Shown one piece after another: positions 1-7,356 of a DNA stretch of 9,783 bases (position 1 is its first letter; the number at the start of each line of letters is the position of its first letter). The DNA lies in NCBI GenBank assembly GCA_937952235.1, contig CALFZM010000019.1:1-9783 (forward strand), given 5' to 3'. The translations under genes and the position numbers were made by a program. The DNA is from an uncultured Opitutia bacterium (GTDB lineage Bacteria; Verrucomicrobiota; Verrucomicrobiia; Opitutales; Opitutaceae). The notes beneath the pieces were generated by a model. The model was not told the origin of the DNA. It saw only the letters and a list, made by a program, of their open reading frames with translations, and did not search any database.

Positions 1-1062
1 GCGCAGGAGGCTTCGCTTACCAAGGAGCAGCTGGCCCAGATCCAGCGCGAGCTCGCCGAGAAGGCGGCGGAGGCGGAGCGGCAGCGGCGGGAGCTCGCGG
101 CCCGCGCCCAGCAGCTGGCCGACGCCCAGCGCCAGCTCGGGGAGACGCAGAAGCAGAACCAGGTGCTCACGATGGCGGTGGTCGTCGCCGAGCAGGAAAA
201 GAAGAACCTGCGGGAGACGGCCGACACGCTGAAGTCCCAGGTCGAACTCGAGCGCACGGAGCGCCAGAAGGTGCAGGAGGCCGCGTCCCAGCTCGCGCAG
301 GGCGTGGGCCAGCTCGCGGAGAAATCCGGCGAGCTCACCCGCGAGATCCGCGACAACCGGCCGATCAACGCCAACGTTCTCTACAGCGACTATCTCTCGA
401 ACCGGGTCACCGCCACGTTCACGGCGACCCGCAAGGGCTTCCTCGGCCAGGCGAAATCGGTGCGCGAGGCGAACACGATTCTCGTTACGGATGGCCGGCA
501 GGTGCACGCGCTGCTCCACATCGCCGACACGCCGTTTGCCCTGGGCGAGTATGGCGTCGACTGGGAAAGCCTGTCGCTCGAGTTGTCCAAGGGAGGCGCG
601 GCGCGCAACGCCGCCCCCGCCGTCAACTTCCTGCAGCACGATCCGCGCGTGGTCACGCTCCCGGTTGACGCGTCGCAGGTCGCGGCGCTCGGCGCGAAGG
701 TGTATCCGCTGGCCACTGATCCGTTTCGCTTTCCGGAGGCCGTGCTCATCGACGGAGGCGGCCGTGGCTACGGCGAAGTTGGGTTCAAGCTGGATCCAGC
801 CGATCCCGGCTACGTCCAGGTCGACAATCGATTCTTCAAGCGGCTGGTCGGCGATTTCACCCCGAAGCGGGGCGACCTCGTGCTGGCCAAGACGGGAGAG
901 CTGCTGGGCATCATGGTGAACAACGACTATTGCGTGCTGCTGAAGCAGTTCACTCCGACGCGGACGATCCAGGCCGGCGATGACATCCGCAGCCAGTCCA
1001 CGGGCGCCGTTTTCGACGCGCTCATCGGTCGCCTGAGGGCGATGCCGCTGAAATTGCAGTAG
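1..1062 (+). CDS. Coiled-coil protein with possible degenerate trypsin-like C-terminal domain (5' end missing)
   Basis: The frame is open from the first base, so this is the C-terminal 353 residues of a longer protein; no start can be assigned here. ATG 172 and GTG 163 lie inside the coiled coil and are unlikely starts. Residues 1 to about 118 are rich in Glu, Gln, Ala, Arg and Leu with heptad-like spacing, which indicates a long coiled coil. The rest is a globular, beta-rich domain. Its order of elements (a DPRVVTLPVD strand, PLATDPFRFPE, a glycine-rich GGGRGYGEVGF turn, then KRGDLVLAKTGELLGIMVNN) looks like the second half of an HtrA/S1-type fold. However, the place of GDSGGP reads RGDLVLA, so the nucleophilic serine is absent. 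Function is unknown; a scaffold or non-catalytic binding role is my inference. It converges on the next gene, with 19 bases between the stops. Confidence 0.82.
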   Translation, partial: AQEASLTKEQLAQIQRELAEKAAEAERQRRELAARAQQLADAQRQLGETQKQNQVLTMAVVVAEQEKKNLRETADTLKSQVELERTERQKVQEAASQLAQGVGQLAEKSGELTREIRDNRPINANVLYSDYLSNRVTATFTATRKGFLGQAKSVREANTILVTDGRQVHALLHIADTPFALGEYGVDWESLSLELSKGGAARNAAPAVNFLQHDPRVVTLPVDASQVAALGAKVYPLATDPFRFPEAVLIDGGGRGYGEVGFKLDPADPGYVQVDNRFFKRLVGDFTPKRGDLVLAKTGELLGIMVNNDYCVLLKQFTPTRTIQAGDDIRSQSTGAVFDALIGRLRAMPLKLQ

Positions 1063-1078
1063 GCGGGCTCGCCCCGCC
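1062..1078. terminator. GC hairpin between convergent stop codons, candidate bidirectional terminator
   Basis: GGCGGG at 1062-1067 pairs with CCCGCC at 1073-1078 around a 5-base loop, placed between the stop at 1060-1062 (+) and the stop at 1082-1084 (-). Neither side has a real T-tract, so it is not a textbook intrinsic terminator. Its position between two convergent genes is the main support. Confidence 0.4.
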
Positions 1079-1081
1079 CGT

Positions 1082-1756
1082 TCACCTCGGCTCGCCGCTC
1101 GACCAGCCGAAGTCGGCGCTGCGCAGGTAGGTTTTCTGCGCTTCCTTGCGGATGTACGATCCCGCGGCGGCGTCGGACTTGCTCGCCGCGATCGCCGACT
1201 CCTCGAGGTTGGCCATGTTGCGGAGTCGCTCGTCCTCGGCGTACATTGCCATCGCGCGGGCCTCCTTCGAGGATCCGAAAAGGGGCAACGTCCAGCGGTT
1301 CAGCGCCCGGTCCGCATCGGAGATGTAGCGCCGCATGGCGATATCCGTCAGCCCCTTCTCGGTGTGGATCGAACGTTCGGTGAAGATCGGCGGCTTGGGC
1401 TCGCGCACGATCACGGGGTTGAGCCGGACGATCGTGTTCTTCGGCTTGTCGACTTCACGCAGGTCGACGAGCTCGGATTCGGGCTTCGGCGGCGGCTTGG
1501 GCGCCGGCGGCTCGTACTTGGGCGCGGCGGCCGCAAGGGCGGCGGCGACCTCGCTCGAGATGGCACGGTTGCGCCGGGGAGGGTTCGCCGAAGGCGCCGC
1601 CTGGCCGCCCGATTTGGTGGCAGACGCGGCGGGGGAAAGGATGGGTGAGGAAGCCGCGGAGGAGGGATCCTGCGCCTGCGCGGCAACCATCGCCGGGAAC
1701 AGCGCCACTGCTCCGAGGGTGACAGTCGCACGCTTGAGGAGGGAGGGGAGAGCCAT
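1082..1756 (-). CDS. Small secreted protein of unknown function, Pro/Ala-rich
   Basis: This is a 224-residue protein starting at ATG 1756. Residues 1-28 form a Sec-type signal peptide: Lys/Arg near residues 8-9, a hydrophobic stretch VTLGAVALFPAMVAA, then AQAQ as a likely cleavage site. Residues 29-95 are low-complexity Ser/Ala/Pro, ending in a proline/lysine run (PPAPKPPPKP) that should be an extended linker. The C-terminal 130 residues are more ordered and mostly helical (TDIAMRRYISDADRALNRW, then a Met/Ala/Glu-rich helix). I recognise no catalytic motif or named domain. It looks like a lineage-restricted periplasmic or surface protein. No Shine-Dalgarno sequence or convincing promoter is seen upstream; the start is chosen because it gives a complete signal peptide. 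The upstream gap 1757-1929 holds no recognisable gene. Confidence 0.72.
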   Translation of the reverse strand: MALPSLLKRATVTLGAVALFPAMVAAQAQDPSSAASSPILSPAASATKSGGQAAPSANPPRRNRAISSEVAAALAAAAPKYEPPAPKPPPKPESELVDLREVDKPKNTIVRLNPVIVREPKPPIFTERSIHTEKGLTDIAMRRYISDADRALNRWTLPLFGSSKEARAMAMYAEDERLRNMANLEESAIAASKSDAAAGSYIRKEAQKTYLRSADFGWSSGEPR

Positions 1757-1929
1757 GATGCGAGGGGGTTACTGAAAGGTGAAACACCGGCGAGTTCCCC
1801 GCAAGCCCCCGTCCGGAAATACAGCCGCGGTTAAGCGCGCCATCAGTTTTCGAGTCGACGCTTCCTCATCGGCGCCGGGAAGACTCCATTTCGTTCCCGC
1901 CTCGCCGCTTCCACGCGACGGCCCCCGTT

Positions 1930-2661
1930 TCACTCGCGCCGGCGGCGGCGGAGCAGCGTCACTGCTGCGGCGCCGAGCCCGCTCAGCAACAGCATCACCA
2001 CCGAGGGCTCCGGCACCGCCACCATTGCGGCGTAGAGATTGCCGATTTCGGCGGAGCTCAGCGCGCCGTTGTAGACGCGGATGCCCGTGAGGGTGTTCGC
2101 CTGCCCGAGGTCCGGTGAGCTGACCGGAATCTCACGAAAGAAATTCAGCAGACCGGCGGGCGTCACGATTCCCACGCCGGCGGGATCTGCGAACGCGAAC
2201 GCCTGCTGGCCGTTGAGAAATCCCCTGACGACGCCGGTGGCGCCGTCGCGGGTGAGCACCACATGGTTCTCGCGCCCGCTAGCCAGCGTGGCATTCGAGG
2301 TCACGGCCAGGGGCGAAAACGCGAGCTGGCCGTTGGAAACGAAGAGGCCGGTCGAATCATTGAGGCCATGCAGGTCCAGGAGCTTCATGCTTCCCACCGC
2401 GGCGCCCAAGCGGAACGAAAATTCCACGGAGTAATTTCCATTCGACATCGTGGGGCTGGCCAGGGTCAGGCCCTGGTTCAAAGCCGAGACGTAGCCAAGT
2501 GCCGTGATCTGACCACCGACCGCAGTGAGCGAGCCGGCGCCCAGCCGGTCCGCGAGCGTGCCGCGAAGGGTGAAATCGTGAATCAGCACCGCCGCGCGCA
2601 GGGGCAGGCACGCCACCACGAGCAGGCATCCCAGAACGAAGCACTGGCGGGCAAGACTCAC
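1930..2661 (-). CDS. LamG-like PEP-CTERM sorting-domain protein
   Basis: This 243-residue exported protein starts at GTG 2661; no ATG in frame would keep the signal peptide. Residues 1-23 are a signal peptide (FVLGCLLVVACLPLRAA). Residues 24-212 resemble a LamG/concanavalin-A-like jelly roll: YSVEFSFRLG, LDLHGLNDSTGLFVSNGQLAF, HVVLTRD, GFLNGQQAFAF and the closing IRVYNGALSSAEIGNLYA, which is typical of the last LamG strand. The C-terminus is a textbook PEP-CTERM signal: VPEPS at 216-220, a membrane helix at about 221-236, then five arginines at 238-242. In this system an exosortase (EpsH/XrtA type, not in this window) recognises the PEP motif and processes the protein for surface or extracellular-matrix delivery. 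The ligand is unknown, probably a glycan. The xdhC-like gene ends 55 bases upstream, so the two could share a transcript. Confidence 0.88.
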   Translation of the reverse strand: MSLARQCFVLGCLLVVACLPLRAAVLIHDFTLRGTLADRLGAGSLTAVGGQITALGYVSALNQGLTLASPTMSNGNYSVEFSFRLGAAVGSMKLLDLHGLNDSTGLFVSNGQLAFSPLAVTSNATLASGRENHVVLTRDGATGVVRGFLNGQQAFAFADPAGVGIVTPAGLLNFFREIPVSSPDLGQANTLTGIRVYNGALSSAEIGNLYAAMVAVPEPSVVMLLLSGLGAAAVTLLRRRRRE

Positions 2662-2716
2662 ACGCGTAGCTTGGACAACGCCCGGCCGCTGGCAATGCGA
2701 TAGCAGGGGATTTTCC

Positions 2717-3532
2717 TCATTTTACGAGCGGGGGTACGGCCAGTCGGTCGCGTTCCTGCAATAAGTGTGCGGCAATGCTTAAAGCTATCTCATGCGGGTG
2801 GTTGGAACCGATATTCAGCCCAAGCGGACAGTGAAAATCGTGGGTTCGCCGCTCCGAAACTCCCGCTTCCACCAGTTCTCGACGCAAAATCGCCGCCTTG
2901 GCTTCGCTGCCGATGACGCCGAGGAACGGGAACCGGCACTCCGTGAGCGCGCGCTGCAGGATGGGCCGATCGGTGCTGTGTCCCTGGGTGAGGCAAAGGA
3001 CAAAGGCGTGAGGGGGAAGCCGTGGAACCAGCTCGGCGGGTTCGGAAAGGACGACGACATCGACATTCCCCGCGCGCGGAAGGGCTTCGATCCACTCCCG
3101 GCGTGGGTCGCAGACCGTGATCGTGCACGGGAGCGGTTGCAGGACGGGCAGAAGCGCCCTGACCACGTGACCGGCGCCAAAAAGGACGATCGGCCAGCGC
3201 GCGGAGCGTGCCGGGTGTGGCTCGAAGTAGAGTTTGACCGCGCCCCCGCAGGTCATGCCGACATCGCCCCGCAGGCTCCACTGTTCGAATCGCGGGACGG
3301 CGCCGCCTTGATCGCAGGCGGCGAGCAGTTCCCGCGCGACCTCGAGCGCGCGTGCTTCCACGCGGCCGCCGCCAACCGTGCCGAACTGCCGGCCGGTGCC
3401 GGTCACGAGCATGCGCGCGCCCGCATCCTGCGGCGTGCTGCCGGTGGCTGCCACGAGCACCACCAGCACGAACGCAATGCCCTCGTCCTCGAGCGCGGCG
3501 ACTTGGGCGTAGAAACCGGTCGAATCAGGCAT
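2717..3532 (-). CDS. xdhC: XdhC/CoxI-family molybdoenzyme maturation protein
   Basis: The protein has 271 residues from ATG 3532; the frame stays open upstream to 4444, but only as antisense of the phosphatase gene. The N-terminal XdhC/CoxI domain shows GSTPQDAGARMLV (31-43), GTVGGGRVE (51-59) and the conserved MTCGG (93-97). The C-terminal Rossmann-like half shows FGAGHV (118-123), an acidic D142 after the second strand, GHSTDRPIL (184-192), FLGVIGSEAKA (203-213) and CPLGLNIGSNHPHEIALSIAAHLL (about 235-258). All of these match family signatures. XdhC proteins bind molybdenum cofactor, help its sulfuration and insert it into xanthine dehydrogenase-type hydroxylases in the cytoplasm. No xdhA/xdhB or other molybdenum hydroxylase gene is in the window, so the client enzyme is unknown. 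It lies 56 bases downstream of the phosphatase gene. No Shine-Dalgarno sequence is visible. Confidence 0.9.
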   Translation of the reverse strand: MPDSTGFYAQVAALEDEGIAFVLVVLVAATGSTPQDAGARMLVTGTGRQFGTVGGGRVEARALEVARELLAACDQGGAVPRFEQWSLRGDVGMTCGGAVKLYFEPHPARSARWPIVLFGAGHVVRALLPVLQPLPCTITVCDPRREWIEALPRAGNVDVVVLSEPAELVPRLPPHAFVLCLTQGHSTDRPILQRALTECRFPFLGVIGSEAKAAILRRELVEAGVSERRTHDFHCPLGLNIGSNHPHEIALSIAAHLLQERDRLAVPPLVK

Positions 3533-3588
3533 GGGGCAACCGTAGCGCTCGGCGTGCCGCAGAAATCCGGGATCGACGGAGCGGCCGT

Positions 3589-5130
3589 TCAGGCCTTCTC
3601 CAGCTTCGGGTTGCCGGCGGACACCACGAAGCTCGCCGGTGTCTGCAGCGGCGCGCCCCGGCGGGTGACGTACGGCACCGTGCGGAAATGCGTCAGCCAC
3701 CGCTGCGGCGTGACCTCGCAGCTCACGTAGCCGCGTTCGCCGTTGAGGAACTTGACGAACGGATTCTCGCCCGTCGTGCCCTCGCGGCTCGCGGGCATCG
3801 GCCCGCCGTCGCCACCGGAGCTGATCGAGGTGCCCACGAACTCGACCCCGACAGGTTTCGACTGCGGCTGGGTGAAGTCGTCGACGAGCTCGTTGGCCCA
3901 GTGGGTGTGGATGTCGCCCGTGAGCACGACCGGATTGGCAATCCGCTTCTCCTGCAGGTGGCGCAACACCCGGCGCCGCTCGAACTCGTAGCCCGGCCAC
4001 TGGTCCATGCTGTGCTCGACGCCTTCGCCGACTTTCACGTCGACGCGGGCCATCATGACCTGCTGGGCCAGCACGTTCCAGGTCGCAGGGGAGCGCTCGA
4101 GGCCGGCGGAGAGCCACTCGCGCTGCTTCGCGCCGAGCATTGTGCCCTTGGGGTCGAGCAGCACGTCCGAGTAGGGCTTGCGGCCGTCGCCCTGCGGCTG
4201 GTCGGTGCGATACTGGCGGGTGTCGAGCACGTTGAACGCCGCGAGCCGGCCGTAGCTGAGCCGCCGATACAGGAGCATGTCGGGGCCCGAGGGGAGCTGC
4301 GCGCGGCGGAGCGGCATCATCTCGAAATACGCCTGGTAGGCGGCGGCCCGCCGCCGCAGGAACTCCTCGCGGGTTGCGGGCCGGCCCGGGATGTCGCCGG
4401 CGTAATTGTTCATGACCTCGTGGTCGTCCCACGTGACGATCCACGGAGCGGCCGCGTGTGCCGCCTGGAGCGCGGGATCGAGCCGGTAGAGCGAGTAACG
4501 GGCCCGATAGTCGTCGAGGGTGAAGATCTCGGGGCTGTTGTGCCGGCGGATGCCGCCGTCGCGGGCCGCGCCTTCATAAATATAATCGCCGAGGTGGACG
4601 ATCAGGTCGGGGTTCTCCCGCACCATGTGTTCGTAGGCCGTGTAGTAGCCGGACTCGTAATGCTGGCAGGACGCGAACGCGAACCGCAGCTTCTCCGGCA
4701 GGGAGCTGGGCGCAGGGAGCGTGCGGGTCCGGCCCTTGGGACTGGTCTCACCCGCGGCCTTGAACTGATACCAGTACCAGCGATCCGGGCGGAGACCGCC
4801 CGCCTCGACGTGCACCGCATGCGCCCACTGCGGGTTGGCGACCGCCTTGCCCGATCCGACCACCCGGCTCAATGCCTCGTCTTCGGCGATGGTCCAGCTC
4901 ACCTCCACCGGCGTGGCCGGCATGCCGCCGCCCGGTTCAAGGGGGCGCGGCGCCAGGCGGGTCCAGAGCACGACGCTGTCCGGCGCCGGGTCGCCGGAAG
5001 CCACGCCCAGCGAGAACGGATACGCGCCCAGCCGGGCCGCGGCGCTGACCGCCCCGCCGAGGCGGGAGGTCGACAGCAGCGCGGCCGTCGCAAACGTGGC
5101 GGAGCCGGCGAGGAACGTGCGCCGATTCAT
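3589..5130 (-). CDS. phoD: PhoD-like alkaline phosphatase/phosphodiesterase, Tat-exported
   Basis: I choose ATG 5130 (513 residues) because it begins MNRRTFLAG, a twin-arginine Tat signal followed by a hydrophobic Ala-rich core; an upstream in-frame ATG at 5169 adds only 13 residues with codon third positions less GC-rich than the gene. Numbered from 5130, an N-terminal beta domain (about 35-140) is followed by the metallophosphoesterase domain: C155 in FASCQ, D182 and Y185 in LGDYIYEG, DDHE at 235-238, and GDIHTHW at 405-411. These match the ligands of the unusual Fe3+/Ca2+ centre known in Bacillus PhoD, where Cys, Asp and Tyr bind the iron. The family hydrolyses phosphate mono- and diesters outside the cytoplasm. 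Tat export fits a protein that folds around metal before export. Length is normal for the family. It is divergent from the oxidoreductase gene and heads the leftward gene set. I saw no Pho-box-like sequence. Confidence 0.92.
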   Translation of the reverse strand: MNRRTFLAGSATFATAALLSTSRLGGAVSAAARLGAYPFSLGVASGDPAPDSVVLWTRLAPRPLEPGGGMPATPVEVSWTIAEDEALSRVVGSGKAVANPQWAHAVHVEAGGLRPDRWYWYQFKAAGETSPKGRTRTLPAPSSLPEKLRFAFASCQHYESGYYTAYEHMVRENPDLIVHLGDYIYEGAARDGGIRRHNSPEIFTLDDYRARYSLYRLDPALQAAHAAAPWIVTWDDHEVMNNYAGDIPGRPATREEFLRRRAAAYQAYFEMMPLRRAQLPSGPDMLLYRRLSYGRLAAFNVLDTRQYRTDQPQGDGRKPYSDVLLDPKGTMLGAKQREWLSAGLERSPATWNVLAQQVMMARVDVKVGEGVEHSMDQWPGYEFERRRVLRHLQEKRIANPVVLTGDIHTHWANELVDDFTQPQSKPVGVEFVGTSISSGGDGGPMPASREGTTGENPFVKFLNGERGYVSCEVTPQRWLTHFRTVPYVTRRGAPLQTPASFVVSAGNPKLEKA

Positions 5131-5271
5131 CGCGGCGGCGCCAGGAAGTGGATAGAGCGGTGCGGACATGGGAAGCGGTCGGAGTGAGGTCGGGAGGCGA
5201 GCCCCGCGAAGGAATCGCGCGGGTGGCGGCAGGATGCGGCACGTACGGCCGGGGCGGCAAGCCGGCAGGCT

Positions 5272-5301
5272 GAACCTGCGTTACGATTGCGGAACAGGTT
5301 C
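5272..5301. promoter_or_regulatory. Inverted repeat in the divergent intergenic region, possible operator or hairpin
   Basis: GAACCTG at 5272-5278 is matched by its perfect reverse complement CAGGTTC at 5295-5301, with a 16-base, less GC-rich spacer. It sits in the 240-base gap between the divergent phosphatase and oxidoreductase starts, where shared regulation would act. The 23-base centre-to-centre spacing of the arms could suit a dimeric regulator on two successive helical turns. A competing hairpin, GCAGG 5265-5269 with CCTGC 5275-5279, overlaps the left arm. No convincing -35/-10 pair was found in the gap on either strand. A 7-base arm may arise by chance in GC-rich DNA. Confidence 0.3.
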
Positions 5302-5370
5302 GACCCGGGATCGCGGCGACGCCGCCCGGACGCGCTGGACATGGCCCGCCGGCCGCCGCATCACACCCGC

Positions 5371-7023
<1,653 letters not shown>

Positions 7024-7031
7024 GGGCAGTC

Positions 7032-7061
7032 CGCGGCCCCCGGGCCTTCGGGCCTGCCGCG
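7032..7061 (+). terminator. UUCG-capped hairpin just after the oxidoreductase stop
   Basis: CGCGGC (7032-7037) pairs with GCCGCG (7056-7061). After a four-C bulge (7038-7041), GGGCC (7042-7046) pairs with GGCCT (7051-7055), including one G-T wobble. The loop is TTCG closed by C-G, the exceptionally stable UUCG tetraloop. It begins eight bases after the TAA at 7021-7023, so it lies at the 3' end of the mRNA. There is no T-tract after it, so it may work as an RNA-end stabiliser or a non-canonical terminator rather than a classic intrinsic one. Confidence 0.55.
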
Positions 7062-7137
7062 ACGGAGCGCAGGCCGCCGCGTGATGGCGCGGCGATTCGA
7101 TTCGAAGTGCCGCGGCCGCACGAAGCGGCGCGGCTGA

Positions 7138-7212
7138 GGTGGAGCGGCCTGTCCCCAGGCCGCTGGGTGGAAGGCGACTCGACCCAGCAGCGTGGGGACA
7201 CGCTGCTCCACC
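7138..7212. repeat. REP/BIME-like inverted pair of 31-bp palindromic units
   Basis: Unit A is 7138-7168 on the + strand and unit B is 7182-7212 on the - strand, separated by 13 bases (7169-7181). Each reads GGTGGAGC, six bases, TCCC-loop region, six bases, GCTGGGT, and folds into a 9-pair hairpin with a 4-base loop (A: 7143-7151 with 7156-7164; B: 7186-7194 with 7199-7207). The units match at 27 of 31 positions. The four differences form two compensatory base-pair changes in the stem. This head-to-head arrangement of hairpin units with a G-rich foot (GGTGG, containing GGAG) is what REP pairs (BIMEs) look like. REP elements are moved or maintained by RAYT transposases of the Y1/IS200 type in many bacteria; none is encoded here. 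The position between convergent genes is typical. Confidence 0.72.
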
Positions 7213-7270
7213 GGCCGGACTTGCGACCGTCTAACGGGTTTTGCCCTCCCGCCGCCGGCCGACCGGTGCG

Positions 7271-7320
7271 GAAACAACAAGGCGCGGAGTCCAATCCCCG
7301 TGGATGGAAGCTCCGCGCCT
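7271..7320 (-). terminator. Intrinsic terminator of the TonB-dependent receptor gene
   Basis: On the - strand a 10-pair stem, AGGCGCGGAG (7320-7311) with CTCCGCGCCT (7289-7280), is followed by TGTTGTTTCC (7279-7270 region), a T-rich tail. Inside the 21-base loop a second helix can form (7290-7292 with 7306-7308 and 7294-7297 with 7302-7305, loop CCGT), so the whole structure may be one long stem. It lies about 37 bases after the receptor stop codon in the receptor's direction. Confidence 0.75.
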
Positions 7321-7323
7321 CGG

Positions 7324-7340
7324 CGTCCCGCGGCGGGACG
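7324..7340. other. Small perfect hairpin between receptor stop and its terminator
   Basis: CGTCCCG (7324-7330) pairs with CGGGACG (7334-7340) around a CGG loop, 7 pairs. It lies between the receptor stop (7357-7359) and the terminator stem, so it would be in the receptor mRNA 3' untranslated region. Function is unknown; it may add to 3'-end protection. Confidence 0.4.
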
Positions 7341-7356
7341 TGGGGCAGGGACGGAA

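Larger units (their letters stand above)
7024..7356. other. Convergent intergenic region dense in hairpins, no gene
   Basis: This 333-base gap separates the oxidoreductase stop from the receptor stop. I see no believable gene in it. It holds at least six separate perfect or near-perfect inverted repeats: 7032-7061, 7075-7094 (CGCCGCG/CGCGGCG, 7 pairs, 6-base loop), the two palindromes of the REP-like pair (7143-7164 and 7186-7207), the terminator stem 7280-7320 and 7324-7340 (CGTCCCG/CGGGACG). The stretch 7213-7270 has only a weak 4-pair stem (7227-7237) followed by GTTTTG. Confidence 0.8.

Noticed and set aside
1861..1882. Possible terminator hairpin after the PEP-CTERM gene (CTTCC/GGAAG)
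   Set aside because: Only five firm pairs and no T-tract; too weak to call.
1936..1954. CGG/CGC triplet run that could look like a simple repeat
   Set aside because: It encodes the arginine cluster at the end of the PEP-CTERM signal and needs no other explanation.
3533..4444. Apparent 304-residue N-terminal extension of the XdhC protein
   Set aside because: The extension runs through the phosphatase gene in another frame and is Arg/Pro-rich. The XdhC domain begins right after ATG 3532 and has full family length.
3352..5187. 611-codon open frame on the + strand
   Set aside because: It is fully antisense to the PhoD-like gene, whose active-site motifs are all intact. Its translation is Arg/Ala/His-rich without any domain, as expected for a GC-rich shadow frame.
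5203..5223. CGCGA/TCGCG hairpin upstream of the phosphatase gene as a regulatory element
   Set aside because: Five pairs in very GC-rich DNA are expected by chance, and nothing else supports it.
5293..5320. Sigma-70-like promoter for the oxidoreductase (TTGCGG near 5287)
   Set aside because: At normal spacing the -10 position reads ATCGCG, which is not a believable match.
7227..7242. Possible + strand terminator (CCGT/ACGG stem then GTTTTG)
   Set aside because: A four-pair stem with a short T run is too weak to separate from background.
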